NCBI GenBank assembly: GCA_036257595.1
Contig: DATAFF010000085.1
Span: forward strand, 1-37,750
Source of the DNA: DATAFF01 sp036257595
GTDB taxonomy: Bacteria; Pseudomonadota; Alphaproteobacteria; Rhizobiales; Aestuariivirgaceae
Length of the DNA: 37,750 nt
Reading direction: 5' to 3'
The notes beneath the pieces are model-generated. The model saw only the letters and a list, made by a program, of their open reading frames with translations, had not been told where the DNA came from and ran no database searches. This document shows positions 14,300-22,546 of the stretch, piece by piece. The position numbers were made by a program, and so were the translations under genes. Numbering within the stretch: the stretch's first letter is position 1; each line of letters begins with the position of its first letter.

Positions 14300-15826
14300 T
14301 TGAAACCCAACATCCTCCTCGTCATGGCCGACCAGCTGGCGGCGCGGTTTCTGCCTGCTTATGGCAACCCGGTGGTGAAGACGCCCAACCTCGACCGCCT
14401 CGCCGGCGAGGGCGTGGTGTTCGACAACGCCTATTCCAACTCGCCGCTATGCGTGCCGGCGCGCGCCGTGGCGATGTCGGGGCTGCTGCCGTCGCGCAGC
14501 GGCGTCTACGACAATGCCGCCGAGTTCGCCGCGCAAATTCCGACCTTTGCCCATTACGCCCGCCTTCAGGGCTATCGCACCTGCCTCGCCGGCAAGCTCC
14601 ATGCCATCGGTCCCGACCAGCTGCACGGTTTCGAGGAACGCCTCACCACCGACATCTACCCGGCCGATTTCGGCTGGACTCCCGACTGGCGGCTCCGCGG
14701 CGGCGAGCGCATCGACTGGTGGTACCACAATATGACCTCGGTGAAGCAGGCCGGCGTCGCGGCGATCACCAACCAGCTCGAATATGACGACGAGGTTGCC
14801 TTTCTTGCCCGCCGCCAGCTCTTCGACTGGACGCGCTACCAGCGGAACGACCCGTTCCTGCTCAAAGTGTCTTTCACCCATCCCCACGATCCCTATGTCA
14901 ATCGTCAGGCCTTCTTCGACCTCTACGACAACCACGAGATCGCGCCGCCGAGCGTCGGCCCCCTGCCCTATGACGGGCTCGATCCGCACGAACGCCGCCT
15001 CTACGACATGGCCGCGACCGACGACTATGAGATCACGGCCGAGGATGTCCGCGCCGCCCGCCGCGGCTACTGCGCCAGCATCTCCTATGTCGACAGCCTG
15101 ATTGGCTCGTTGATCGAGACATTGGAGACCTGCGGTCGGCTGGATGAGACGATCATCATCTTCACTGCCGACCACGGAGATTTTCTGGGCGAGCGTGGCC
15201 TCTGGTACAAAATGTCGTTTCGCGAGCCGGCGGCGCGCATTCCGCTGATCGTTTGGCAGCCCGCCCGCTTCGCGCCCCGGCGCGTCGGTCAGCCGGTCTC
15301 GCTCGCCGACCTCGCGCCGACCATCGCGGCAATCGCCGGCGCGCCCGATCTGGCGACGCCGGTCGATGGCACCAATCTCCTGCCGCTGCTCGAAGGCGCC
15401 GCCGAGGATTGCGACGCCACCGTCTTCGGCGAGTATCTGGCGGAAGGCGTGATCGCCCCGATGTACATGCTGCGCCGGGACCGCTGGAAGTTCATTCACA
15501 CGCCGAGCGATCCCGACCAGCTTTTCGATCTCGAGGCCGATCCGCATGAGCTGACCAATCTCGCCACCGTCGAGCCGGAGCGCGCTTCCGCCTTCCGCGC
15601 CGAGATCGAGGCACGCTTCGATATTCCTGCGATAACCGCCAAGGTGTTGGAGAGTCAGCGTGCCCGGCACATGATCTTCGCGGCGCTGCGCCATGGAAAG
15701 GCCCCGAGCTGGGACTTCCAGCCGGAGCGCGACGCAGCGACGCAGTACACCCGCAATACGCTCGACGTCACGAGCCGCGACCAGCAGTCGCGCTTTCCTC
15801 CCGCCCCGCCGCCACAGAAACGCTAG
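14300..15826 (+). CDS. betC: choline sulfatase
   Basis: 508 residues using TTG 14300, directly before K-P-N-I-L-L-V-M-A-D-Q; no ATG gives a better N-terminus. The sulfatase signature C-V-P-A-R (C51, to be modified to formylglycine) is followed by A-V-A-M-S-G-L-L-P-S-R. Metal ligands lie in M-A-D-Q (10-12) and T-A-D-H-G-D. The C-terminal block R-A-R-H-M-I-F-A-A-L-R-H-G-K-A-P-S-W-D-F-Q-P is the choline-sulfatase tail. The enzyme releases choline and sulfate from choline-O-sulfate, feeding glycine betaine synthesis. betA/betB/betI are not adjacent. The last 59 bases overlap the convergent NifU-like gene. Confidence 0.9.
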   Translation: MKPNILLVMADQLAARFLPAYGNPVVKTPNLDRLAGEGVVFDNAYSNSPLCVPARAVAMSGLLPSRSGVYDNAAEFAAQIPTFAHYARLQGYRTCLAGKLHAIGPDQLHGFEERLTTDIYPADFGWTPDWRLRGGERIDWWYHNMTSVKQAGVAAITNQLEYDDEVAFLARRQLFDWTRYQRNDPFLLKVSFTHPHDPYVNRQAFFDLYDNHEIAPPSVGPLPYDGLDPHERRLYDMAATDDYEITAEDVRAARRGYCASISYVDSLIGSLIETLETCGRLDETIIIFTADHGDFLGERGLWYKMSFREPAARIPLIVWQPARFAPRRVGQPVSLADLAPTIAAIAGAPDLATPVDGTNLLPLLEGAAEDCDATVFGEYLAEGVIAPMYMLRRDRWKFIHTPSDPDQLFDLEADPHELTNLATVEPERASAFRAEIEARFDIPAITAKVLESQRARHMIFAALRHGKAPSWDFQPERDAATQYTRNTLDVTSRDQQSRFPPAPPPQKR

Positions 15827-16253
15827 ACCGTTTCAACGCCCTGTCGACGGCTTCGCATACCGCATCGAACGTCAGGAGGGTCGAGGCGTTACGCGCCTTG
15901 AAGTCGCGCACCGGCAGCAGCGCCTCGAGATCCGACCACCGTCCGGTTGGCGGCGGCCCGTTCTCCTTCAGCATCGCATGCATCTCGCGCCGGATCCGGT
16001 GAAGCTCGTCGGCGGTCGCGCCGACTACATTGCGGGCCATGATCGACGATGACGCCTGGCCCAGAGCGCAGGCCTTCACCTCATGGCCGAAATCGGCAAC
16101 ACGCGCCCCATCCATCTTGACGTCCACGGTGACTTTGCTGCCGCACAGCCGGGAATGGGCAATGGCGGTTCCGTCCGGATCGGCCAGCCGGATGTGGCGC
16201 GGAATGTCCGCGGCAAAGCCCAGGATTTTCTTGTTGTAGATGTCGTTGAGCAT
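15768..16253 (-). CDS. iron-sulfur cluster assembly scaffold protein (NifU/IscU-like N domain)
   Basis: 161 residues. I-R-L-A-D-P-D-G-T-A-I-A-H-S-R-L-C-G-S (first cluster cysteine C37), then H-E-V-K-A-C-A-L-G-Q-A-S-S-S-I-M (second cysteine), followed by P-V-R-D-F-K-A-R-N-A-S-T-L-L-T-F-D-A-V. The usual third cysteine of IscU (R-x-x-C) is replaced by the R-N-A-S-T-L-L segment, as in the alphaproteobacterial NifU-like proteins found beside folE. The C-terminal 20 or so residues are read out of the 3' end of betC and look non-conserved. Divergent from folE, an arrangement seen in related genomes. Confidence 0.87.
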   Translation of the reverse strand: MLNDIYNKKILGFAADIPRHIRLADPDGTAIAHSRLCGSKVTVDVKMDGARVADFGHEVKACALGQASSSIMARNVVGATADELHRIRREMHAMLKENGPPPTGRWSDLEALLPVRDFKARNASTLLTFDAVCEAVDRALKRSSVSVAAGREESATAGRGS

Positions 16254-16318
16254 CAGCCGATCTTACCAGCAGCCGCCTCGCCGGTCCAAATGCCCTCACG
16301 CCGCGGCCGCATGTCCCA

Positions 16319-16334
16319 GGCCCGGAACCGGGCC
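16319..16334. promoter_or_regulatory. Palindrome between NifU-like gene and folE
   Basis: GGCCCGG-AA-CCGGGCC, a perfect inverted repeat with 7-base arms followed by CTTTAA, lies in the 266-base divergent gap between the NifU-like gene and folE. It could be an operator or a small hairpin. Function is not evident. Confidence 0.3.
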
Positions 16335-16519
16335 CTTTAAGCAGCACCCGAAAGTGCCCATCTAACCAACAGAACCGTGCGATGCCTCAGGCTTTCCGCT
16401 GGGCCCGCAACCATGCTAAGTGGTACGCGACCAACAGAGATGCAAGCGCCCAAGGAGCCGGCGATCGCGGTTTGGAGCGCCAGAACGGAACTCGAGGGAG
16501 CCTCGGATTGAAGGGCCCA

Positions 16520-17194
16520 ATGCAGGACAGGACAGCACGACCGATGGATGCCGTGGTGAAGAAGATCCGGCCGAATAAGCCTTTTATCGGGCGCGGCCCA
16601 AGTCTCGAGCGGCCAAGCCAGGCCGAGGCAGAGGCGGCGGTCAGGACACTCCTGGCCTGGGCCGGCGAGGATCCGCAGCGCGAGGGCCTGCTCGACACCC
16701 CGAAGCGTGTGGTGAATGCCTATCGCGAGTTCTTCAAGGGATATGAGGAGGATCCCGTCGAGGCGCTGTCCCGCACCTTCGAGGAAGTCGGCGGCTATGA
16801 CGATCTGGTCATGCTCCGCGATATCGAGTTCAACTCCCATTGCGAGCATCACATGGTGCCGTTCATCGGGCGTGCCCATGTCGCCTATCTGCCCTCTGAC
16901 CAGGTCGTCGGGATTTCCAAGCTCGCCCGCGTCGTCGAGATCTTTGCCAGGCGCCTCCAGACCCAGGAGACCATGACCGCCCAGATCGCCCATGCCATCG
17001 ACACCGCGCTGGCCCCGCGCGGCGTGGCGGTGATGCTGGAAGCGGTGCATCAGTGCATGTCGCTGCGGGGCGTCAACAAGCGCAACGTCGCCACCATCAC
17101 CACTCAGTTCACCGGCGAGTTCAAGACTGACCCGCAGCGCCAGGCCCGCTTCATGGAGCTGGTGCGAAGCCCGTCGAGCGGCTTCTCCCTGTAA
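16520..17194 (+). CDS. folE: GTP cyclohydrolase I
   Basis: 224 residues from ATG 16520; ATG 16544 (M-D-A-V-V-K-K) is an equally good start and matches many homologues better. Hallmarks: R-E-G-L-L-D-T-P-K-R-V, then I-E-F-N-S-H-C-E-H-H-M-V-P-F with the zinc ligands Cys and His, V-V-G-I-S-K-L-A-R, and C-M-S-L-R-G-V with the third zinc ligand and substrate contacts. It converts GTP to 7,8-dihydroneopterin triphosphate, the first step of tetrahydrofolate (and queuosine) synthesis. It is followed by hisI with a 19-base gap, so the two are probably co-transcribed. Confidence 0.96.
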   Translation: MQDRTARPMDAVVKKIRPNKPFIGRGPSLERPSQAEAEAAVRTLLAWAGEDPQREGLLDTPKRVVNAYREFFKGYEEDPVEALSRTFEEVGGYDDLVMLRDIEFNSHCEHHMVPFIGRAHVAYLPSDQVVGISKLARVVEIFARRLQTQETMTAQIAHAIDTALAPRGVAVMLEAVHQCMSLRGVNKRNVATITTQFTGEFKTDPQRQARFMELVRSPSSGFSL

Positions 17195-17213
17195 CCTTCA
17201 CGGGTGGCCGGAT

Positions 17214-17657
17214 TTGGAAACCCCATCGCCAATCGAAGAGGGCAGCGCGTTCCGGCCGCGCTTCGATGACCGGGGGCTCATCCCGGTCTTCGTCGTCGAC
17301 GCCTCGACCGGCCAGGGCCTTATGGCCGCCTGGATGAACCAGGCAGCACTCGAGCAGACCCTCGCCACCGGCTTTGCCCATTACTGGAGCCGGTCGCGCA
17401 ATTGCCTGTGGCGCAAGGGCGAGACCTCGGGCGAGAGCCAGCGGGTCCGCGACATCCTCATCGATTGCGACCAGGACACGCTGCTGCTCCGGGTCGAGGT
17501 CGGGGGACGCGGCGCCACCTGCCACACCGGCCGACGGTCATGCTTCTACCGTCGGTTGCGTAACGGCAGGGGCCAGATCACGCTCGAAACCATCGACGAC
17601 CATCGCCTGTTTGAGCCCGTGGCGGTCTATGGCGTCGGTCGCGACCCCGGGTCGTGA
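17214..17657 (+). CDS. hisI: phosphoribosyl-AMP cyclohydrolase
   Basis: 147 residues, starting with TTG 17214, the only start upstream of the conserved F-R-P-R-F-D-D-R-G-L-I-P. Motifs: A-A-W-M-N, H-Y-W-S-R-S-R-N-C-L-W-R-K-G-E-T-S-G, D-C-D-Q-D-T-L-L-L-R-V (metal-binding Asp cluster) and G-A-T-C-H-T-G-R-R-S-C-F-Y (zinc cysteines). It opens the adenine ring of PR-AMP, third step of histidine biosynthesis. It is a stand-alone HisI without a fused HisE domain, as usual in alphaproteobacteria, and lies outside the main his operon. Confidence 0.95.
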   Translation: METPSPIEEGSAFRPRFDDRGLIPVFVVDASTGQGLMAAWMNQAALEQTLATGFAHYWSRSRNCLWRKGETSGESQRVRDILIDCDQDTLLLRVEVGGRGATCHTGRRSCFYRRLRNGRGQITLETIDDHRLFEPVAVYGVGRDPGS

Positions 17658-17726
17658 ATTCGGCCACCTTTTCACGCTTATTTCGCTTTTTAGGTTCATA
17701 ATGCTCCTCAAGGAGAGGATTTTTGC

Positions 17727-18698
17727 ATGCGCGCAGAATTGCCAGTCGGCGGCGGCGCGGCTCAGCCCGACAACACTGCCGGCAATCTCATCGCTGCCCG
17801 GCGCACGCCGGTCGGCATCGCCTTCGGCGCCGGCGCGGCCCGCGGCTGGGCCCATATCGGTGTCGTCAATCGTCTGATCGAGGCGGGCATCGTGCCGGCC
17901 GCTATTGCAGGAACCTCGATCGGCGCCCTGGTCGGCGGATGCTTCGCTGCCGGTCGGATCGAGAAGCTCGAGGAGTTCGCCCGCTCGATCACCCGGCGCC
18001 GGCTGTTCTCCTTCCTCGATATTGCCTGGCGCGGCTCCGGGCTGATCACCGGCGACCGGCTGCGGGCGCTGCTCGAGGACCACCTGACCGGCGTGACCTT
18101 CGAGGACCTGCAACTGCCCTTCACCTGCATCGCCACCGAGCTGATGACCGGTCATGAGATCTGGCTGCGGTCAGGGTTGGTCACCCCGGCGATCCGCGCC
18201 TCCTATGCCCTGCCGGGCGTCTTCAAGCCGGTGCGCCATGATGGCAAATGGCTGATCGATGGCGCGGTGGTGAACCCGATCCCGGTGTCGGCCTGCCGTG
18301 CCATGGGCTCCCGCCTGGTGATCGCCGTCAACCTGTCGACCGACGTCTATGGCGGCACAGTCATCCAGCATTTGCCGCGCCCCGGCCCGACGATGCTCTC
18401 GGACAATGCCAGCCAGGAAAGCCGCGACAGCACGTTGCGCAAGATGCTCGGTCGCGAGAATGATCCCGGCCTCACCACGGTGCTTGTCACCGCCTTCAAC
18501 ATCACCCAGGACCGGCTGTCGCGGTCGCGGCTGGCGGGAGATCCGCCCGACATCACCATCGTGCCGCGAACGCCCTCGATCGGCCTCTTCGAGTTCGACC
18601 GTGCGGCCGAGGCGATCTCGGCCGGACGCCTCGCCGCTGAGCGCGCCCTGCCCGAGATCGAACGTTCGCTCGCTCTTCTGGAAGCGGTTCAGACCTGA
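17727..18698 (+). CDS. patatin-like phospholipase family protein (RssA/NTE type)
   Basis: 323 residues. The oxyanion-hole motif G-A-G-A-A-R-G-W (34-41) is followed by the nucleophile motif G-T-S-I-G with Ser64, and the dyad Asp is D178 in I-D-G-A. All catalytic elements of bacterial patatins are therefore present. There is no signal peptide, so it acts in the cytoplasm or at the inner membrane on phospholipids or lysophospholipids. CTCCTCAAGGAG just upstream contains the Shine-Dalgarno sequence within a small self-complementary stretch. It follows folE-hisI, an order kept in many Hyphomicrobiales. Confidence 0.92.
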   Translation: MRAELPVGGGAAQPDNTAGNLIAARRTPVGIAFGAGAARGWAHIGVVNRLIEAGIVPAAIAGTSIGALVGGCFAAGRIEKLEEFARSITRRRLFSFLDIAWRGSGLITGDRLRALLEDHLTGVTFEDLQLPFTCIATELMTGHEIWLRSGLVTPAIRASYALPGVFKPVRHDGKWLIDGAVVNPIPVSACRAMGSRLVIAVNLSTDVYGGTVIQHLPRPGPTMLSDNASQESRDSTLRKMLGRENDPGLTTVLVTAFNITQDRLSRSRLAGDPPDITIVPRTPSIGLFEFDRAAEAISAGRLAAERALPEIERSLALLEAVQT

Positions 18699-18700
18699 AA

Positions 18701-18761
18701 GGGCAGTCGGCATCAGGCATTAGGCAGTGATGGGTACCTTTCCCCACTGCCTTTCTGCCCG
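18701..18761. repeat. Heptad-arm palindromic element, copy 4
   Basis: Left arm GGGCAGTCGGCATCAGGCAT then TAGGCAGTGATGGGTACC, TTTCCCC and right arm ACTGCCTTTCTGCCC. Core closely matches copy 1 (GTGAGGGGTAC vs GTGATGGGTAC). It fills the convergent gap between the patatin gene and the CBS gene. Confidence 0.85.
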
Positions 18762-18762
18762 C

Positions 18763-19191
18763 TCATCCCGTCGCGATATAGCGCTTCATCTCGGCGGCCT
18801 CATATTCCGCCTCGGCGATCCGCTGCTTGACTACATCGCCGATCGACACGATCCCGGCGAGCTTGCCATCGACCACCACTGGCAGGTGGCGGATGCGCCG
18901 GTCCGTCATCTTGTTCATCAGCGCGAGCACCGTGTCGGAGGGGGTGCAGACCTCGAGCTTACGGGTCATGATCTCGGAGACCGGCAGCTTCAATGCCTGC
19001 TCGCCGCGCTCGGCGATCGTCCGCACGATGTCCCTTTCCGAGACAATGCCGGCGATGGTCTCGCCATCAAGCACCACCACCGCTCCCACCTTGCGGCTGG
19101 TGAGAAGCTTCCCGACCGCGTGCACCGTGTCATCCGGCTTGGCAGTGACCACTGCCGAGCCCTTCTGGCTGAGTATGTGACCGACCGTCAT
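18763..19191 (-). CDS. CBS domain-containing protein
   Basis: 142 residues from ATG 19191 (GAGGAAG upstream). Two CBS motifs: residues about 10-65 (K-V-G-A-V-V-V-L-D-G-E-T-I-A-G-I-V-S-E-R-D-I-V) and about 75-130 (R-I-R-H-L-P-V-V-V-D-G-K-L-A-G-I-V-S-I-G-D-V-V). This is the compact pair that forms a Bateman module binding adenine nucleotides. There is no attached enzyme, so it probably acts as a stand-alone energy sensor or regulator. G-x-x-S-x-x-D in the loops is consistent with ribose/phosphate binding. The stop lies two bases beyond repeat copy 4. Confidence 0.93.
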   Translation of the reverse strand: MTVGHILSQKGSAVVTAKPDDTVHAVGKLLTSRKVGAVVVLDGETIAGIVSERDIVRTIAERGEQALKLPVSEIMTRKLEVCTPSDTVLALMNKMTDRRIRHLPVVVDGKLAGIVSIGDVVKQRIAEAEYEAAEMKRYIATG

Positions 19192-19330
19192 GACCGCTTC
19201 CTCGTAAAACCCGGTACGATCCGCCACCCTAGCACAAGACGCCCCGGCTGGCATGCCCTCTGCATCCGCCAAGGTAACTGTTCTCCAATGAGACACCGCC
19301 GGATTGGCGGCGGGAGAGGTGCCGCGCGGC

Positions 19331-19984
19331 ATGAATCCGATCGAAAGTGAGACGGCGATCCCGGTTCCGACGCTTCCGGATCTCTTGCATCCCGGCAGCC
19401 GGGCGCTGTTTCGCCATTGGGAAACCATTCGCGGCGAGCGCAGCGTCCCGTCACGCAGCGATCTCGACCTCCGGAAGATCACCGATATCGTGCCCTGGCT
19501 GTGCATTCTGGAGCGCAATCCGGTGCGCCAGGCCTATCGGTGGCGACTCGCCGGAACCGGCATCGGCCTGCTCTGGGGACGCGAACCGACTGGCGGCGAA
19601 TTCCTCGAAGAATGGCGCGAGCATGAGCGGCCCGGTTTCGGCACCATTCTCGATCGAGTCGTTGCCGAACTGCAACCCTGTGTTGCCCGCGCGCACGCCA
19701 TGTCGATCGATGGCGATTGGGTGCAGCTGGAGATGCTCGGCGTGCCCATTCGTTCGACCGCCAGCAACCAGGTGCAGATCCTCGGTGCCATCCTGCCGCT
19801 CGAAAATCCTAAATGGCTCGGCCATGTGCCGCTCGACTCGCTCAGCCTGCGATGCGCCAAGCTCATCTGGACCGAGCCGATCCCCGGCGCTCCGGCAGGA
19901 CTGCTGTCCTCCTCCCGGCCTGCACCGTCCGAGCCGGGCCCCACCGCCTTCACGGTCATTCAGGGCGGCAAGCGCGATCGCTGA
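19331..19984 (+). CDS. PAS domain-containing protein (PAS_5 / DUF1488-like group)
   Basis: 217 residues from ATG 19331; GTG 19319 and TTG 19304 are alternative starts. The core L-D-L-R-K-I-T-D-I-V-P-W-L-C-I-L-E-R followed by Y-R-W-R-L-A-G-T-G-I and the later E-M-L-G-V-P-I-R is the pattern of the alphaproteobacterial stand-alone PAS domain family (PF07310). No output domain is attached. The C-terminal 40 residues are Pro/Ser-rich and likely unstructured. The ligand and partner are unknown. It diverges from the CBS gene across 139 bases. Confidence 0.78.
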   Translation: MNPIESETAIPVPTLPDLLHPGSRALFRHWETIRGERSVPSRSDLDLRKITDIVPWLCILERNPVRQAYRWRLAGTGIGLLWGREPTGGEFLEEWREHERPGFGTILDRVVAELQPCVARAHAMSIDGDWVQLEMLGVPIRSTASNQVQILGAILPLENPKWLGHVPLDSLSLRCAKLIWTEPIPGAPAGLLSSSRPAPSEPGPTAFTVIQGGKRDR

Positions 19985-19995
19985 CGAGGGGCGAT

Positions 19996-20041
19996 TGGAC
20001 AGGCAGTGGCCTCTGCCGACCGCCTATCTGCCGACTGCCGA
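19996..20041. repeat. Heptad-arm palindromic element, copy 5 (short)
   Basis: GACAGGCAGTGGCC, then TCTGCCGACCGCC-TATCTGCCGACTGCCGA. The left arm is reduced to one unit and the right arm has four. It lies in the convergent gap between the PAS gene and the VOC gene and supplies the last codons and TAG stop (20024-20026) of the VOC gene. Confidence 0.7.
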
Positions 20042-20389
20042 GCCGTGCATCAGGATGTTGATGAGCCGCCCAAACGGATCGCGCACATAGAAGCGGCGAA
20101 CGCCCCAGGGTTCATCGGCCGGACCATATTCGATCGCGACCTTGGCGTTCTTCATCCGCTGCAGGGCCGCGTCGAGATCATCGACTTCGATCGAGAGATC
20201 GGGCACCGGCGTTCCCGACCCGCCCTCGGACGCGATGCTGACTTGGGCGCGCGCCTTTTGAGACGAGCCATAGGTCACGATCCAGCCGTGATCCATCAGG
20301 ACGTCGAGACCGAGAATGTCTCGGTAAAAGCGCCGAGCTTCCGAGACATCCTCCGCATGGAAATTGGCGACGATGCGTTTGACCTGCAT
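20024..20389 (-). CDS. VOC family protein (glyoxalase/bleomycin-resistance fold)
   Basis: 121 residues. One betaalphabetabetabeta pair: A-N-F-H-A-E-D-V-S-E-A-R-R-F-Y-R-D-I-L-G-L-D-V, then D-L-S-I-E-V-D-D-L-D-A-A, and R-R-F-Y-V-R-D-P-F-G-R-L-I-N-I-L. D-P-F-G-R-L-I-N is the usual metal/ligand strand. The C-terminal G-S-A-V-G-R is encoded by repeat copy 5. It follows another VOC gene by 3 bases and an AraC regulator, so all three form one leftward operon. The substrate is unknown. Confidence 0.9.
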   Translation of the reverse strand: MQVKRIVANFHAEDVSEARRFYRDILGLDVLMDHGWIVTYGSSQKARAQVSIASEGGSGTPVPDLSIEVDDLDAALQRMKNAKVAIEYGPADEPWGVRRFYVRDPFGRLINILMHGSAVGR

Positions 20390-20392
20390 GGA

Positions 20393-20803
20393 TCAGGACT
20401 CCGCGTAGGGGTCATAGGTGCCGAAGCTCCACAGATGGCCGCCGCAGTCGCGCGCGGAATATTCGCGCGAGCCGTACTCGGTTTCCGCGAGCGGGCGCTC
20501 GATCTTTGCACCGGCAGCCTTGGCACGCGCATAATGTGCTTCGATGTCGGGCACCACCACATAGGTGCCGAAGCGCTCGGTCGCCCAGGGATTCTTCGGG
20601 TCAGGCTTGCCGCCCGAGCTCATCATGATCATGCCCGGGCCGAGGCGGAGCTGCGCGTGCGCGACTGTGTTGTTCTCGCCCGGCACCACGAACTGCTTCT
20701 CGAAGCCGAAGGCATTGTTCAGCCATTCGATCGCCTCGGGCGCACTCTCGTAGCGGAAGCAGGGGAAGATGTTGGGGACGCCGATCTTGGCCTTGTCTGG
20801 CAT
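20393..20803 (-). CDS. VOC family protein (PhnB-like)
   Basis: 136 residues from ATG 20803, with GGAGAG 5 bases upstream; ATG 20812 is possible. N-I-F-P-C-F-R-Y-E-S-A-P-E-A-I-E-W-L-N-N-A-F-G-F, V-A-H-A-Q-L-R-L-G-P-G-M-I-M-M-S-S, and the terminal A-R-D-C-G-G-H-L-W-S-F-G-T-Y-D-P-Y place it with the glyoxalase-superfamily proteins often called PhnB-like. The D-x-x-G-H-x-W-x-F-G end is the diagnostic last strand. It lies between an AraC regulator and a second VOC gene in the same operon. Confidence 0.9.
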   Translation of the reverse strand: MPDKAKIGVPNIFPCFRYESAPEAIEWLNNAFGFEKQFVVPGENNTVAHAQLRLGPGMIMMSSGGKPDPKNPWATERFGTYVVVPDIEAHYARAKAAGAKIERPLAETEYGSREYSARDCGGHLWSFGTYDPYAES

Positions 20804-20876
20804 GGAACTCTCCATTCGCTGGACGGAATACGGTTGAAAAGCTAAGGCCGCGGGCTTCGGCAGTCTTGGATGAATT

Positions 20877-21746
20877 TTACCCGGCGACCCCACCGCCGTC
20901 GGGCAGCAGGGAGGCGCGGAACTGCTGCGGGGTGCGGCCGGAATAGCGCCGGAAATCGCGGTTGAAATGCGCCTGGTCGTAATAGCCGCACTCGATCGCG
21001 AGAGCGGCCCAGCTCTCCTCGTCCAGCCGGTGGATGCGCTCGACCGCATGGGCGAAGCGCAACATGCTGGCGACTGCCTTTGGGCTCAAGCCCACCTGGG
21101 CATGGAAGCGCTGGATAAGGGTCTTGCGGCTGCATTCGAGATCGCGGCTGAGCCCGCCGATCGACCGCGTGCCGTGGCTTGCCTGCAGGCTCTTGAGCGC
21201 CCACGCGACATCCGGCGACATGGGCCGGCCGCGGCGAAGACGCTCCAGCAGGAAACGATCCATGAGGTCGAAGCGCGCCGGCCAGTCGGCCGTATCCTGC
21301 AGTGAACCGACAAGCCGGTCGGCCGCCGCGTCGCCCAGCAGGTCGCCGAGATCGAAGCAGCGATTGGCGATGTCGGACATCGTGATGTTGAGGAAGCGAT
21401 AGGCGCCGAACAGGGTGAAGTTCACCTGAAAGCCGGTCTGCTCGCCTTCATATTCGGTCAGGACGTGAACGTCGTGCAGCCCGGCCAGGAAGCTGCGGAA
21501 CACGCCTCGCTCGGTCGGCAAGTCGCCATTGATGATGTCGATCGAGGGACCGAAGGTCACGATCATCGGGATGCCGGCGAAGGGCGGCTGCAGGCGGCGC
21601 ATGGGCGTGCGCGCACTTTCGCGATAGCCCTGATAGTCGATGACATAGGGCAGAAGCCGGAAATCGGGCGCGCGTGAGATGAAGGCCCAGCTATGCTCGT
21701 CCGAGCAATGACGGTTGACTTGCACGCCTGACGCATCGGCCGGCAT
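20877..21746 (-). CDS. AraC family transcriptional regulator
   Basis: 289 residues. ATG 21746 follows AGGGAGGG by 5 bases. The N-terminal sensor (about 1-150) begins with F-R-L-L-P-Y-V-I-D-Y-Q-G-Y and fits the DUF6597-type domain. The C-terminal double helix-turn-helix contains I-G-G-L-S-R-D-L-E-C-S-R-K-T-L-I-Q-R-F and A-L-A-I-E-C-G-Y-Y-D-Q-A-H-F-N-R-D-F-R-R-Y-S-G-R-T-P-Q-Q-F-R, the canonical AraC C-terminal motif. It heads the operon with two VOC genes, which it probably controls. Confidence 0.92.
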   Translation of the reverse strand: MPADASGVQVNRHCSDEHSWAFISRAPDFRLLPYVIDYQGYRESARTPMRRLQPPFAGIPMIVTFGPSIDIINGDLPTERGVFRSFLAGLHDVHVLTEYEGEQTGFQVNFTLFGAYRFLNITMSDIANRCFDLGDLLGDAAADRLVGSLQDTADWPARFDLMDRFLLERLRRGRPMSPDVAWALKSLQASHGTRSIGGLSRDLECSRKTLIQRFHAQVGLSPKAVASMLRFAHAVERIHRLDEESWAALAIECGYYDQAHFNRDFRRYSGRTPQQFRASLLPDGGGVAG

Positions 21747-21901
21747 CAATGCCCTCCCTGCTGGGATAGACGCTCCGCGGCGGCCCCGATGAGGGTCCGA
21801 CGCGGCGGGATCCGAGAGCGGTGCATCGCACACCGGAGGTCTTACCCAGGGCAATCACCGATGCGATTTTGGCTCAGCTGACGGCGTTCAGCCAAGCCCC
21901 G

Positions 21902-22546
21902 TCATGCAGCCACCCTGAAATCTCCCAATTGCGCATCGAATGCACGTTTGAAGGCCGGGCGCATGGTGCAGCGCTCGATATAGGCGGCGAGGCGTTTGTC
22001 GCTCGTGACGATGTCCGTGTGCTTGAGGATCCTGAGAACCGTCGTCATCATCAGATCGCCGGCCGTGAAGCGTTCGCCATCGAGATAGGGCTTGTCGCCG
22101 AGCGTCTTGGAGAGCGCTGAAAGACGTCTCTGAGCGAAGTTCACTGCTCCGGCGCGGCGCAGCTTCGCCCATTCCTCGTTCGAGTAGAAAAGGTCGATCA
22201 GCGCAACATTCATGAGGAACGGCTCGATGGAATTGAGTGCCGCAATGAGCCATTGCGTCGCGCGCGCCCTTGCGGCCGGGTCTTTGGGCAAAAGCGCTTC
22301 GCTCCGCTCGCCGATATGGAGCACGATAGCACCGGATTCAAAGAGGACGAACCCGTCATCATCGAGGATCGGCACCTGGCCGAAGGGCTGGAGTGCGCGA
22401 TATTCCGGAGTATCCTGATCGCCCTGCTCGAGAAGCCGCGTCCTATAAGGGAGCCCAGCTTCCTCCAACGCCCAGCGAGCTCGCAGATCCCGCACCTGGC
22501 CTTGCGCAAATTCCGGAACCCATTTGAACGCCGAGATCGTGATCAT
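21902..22546 (-). CDS. glutathione S-transferase family protein
   Basis: 214 residues; ATG 22546 overlaps the stop of the preceding gene (ATGA) and follows AAGGAG. N-terminal thioredoxin-like domain (1 to about 85): R-A-R-W-A-L-E-E-A-G-L-P-Y, F-G-Q-V-P-I-L-D-D-D-G-F-V-L-F-E-S-G-A-I with the cis-Pro V-P-I and the glutathione-binding E-S. C-terminal helical domain: Y-L-D-G-E-R-F-T-A-G-D-L-M-M, the GST folding box. The catalytic residue (Ser/Tyr/Cys) is not obvious. Third gene of an ArsR-SRPBCC-GST operon, a common detoxification-type module. Confidence 0.92.
   Translation of the reverse strand: MITISAFKWVPEFAQGQVRDLRARWALEEAGLPYRTRLLEQGDQDTPEYRALQPFGQVPILDDDGFVLFESGAIVLHIGERSEALLPKDPAARARATQWLIAALNSIEPFLMNVALIDLFYSNEEWAKLRRAGAVNFAQRRLSALSKTLGDKPYLDGERFTAGDLMMTTVLRILKHTDIVTSDKRLAAYIERCTMRPAFKRAFDAQLGDFRVAA

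Noticed and set aside
16319..16340. GGAAC in the NifU/folE gap considered as an EcfG -35 element
   Set aside because: No CGTT occurs 16 or 17 bases downstream; the GGAAC is part of a palindrome.
22515..22545. GGAAC followed by CGTG within the GST gene
   Set aside because: Spacing is 18 and the -10 is wrong; it lies inside coding sequence.
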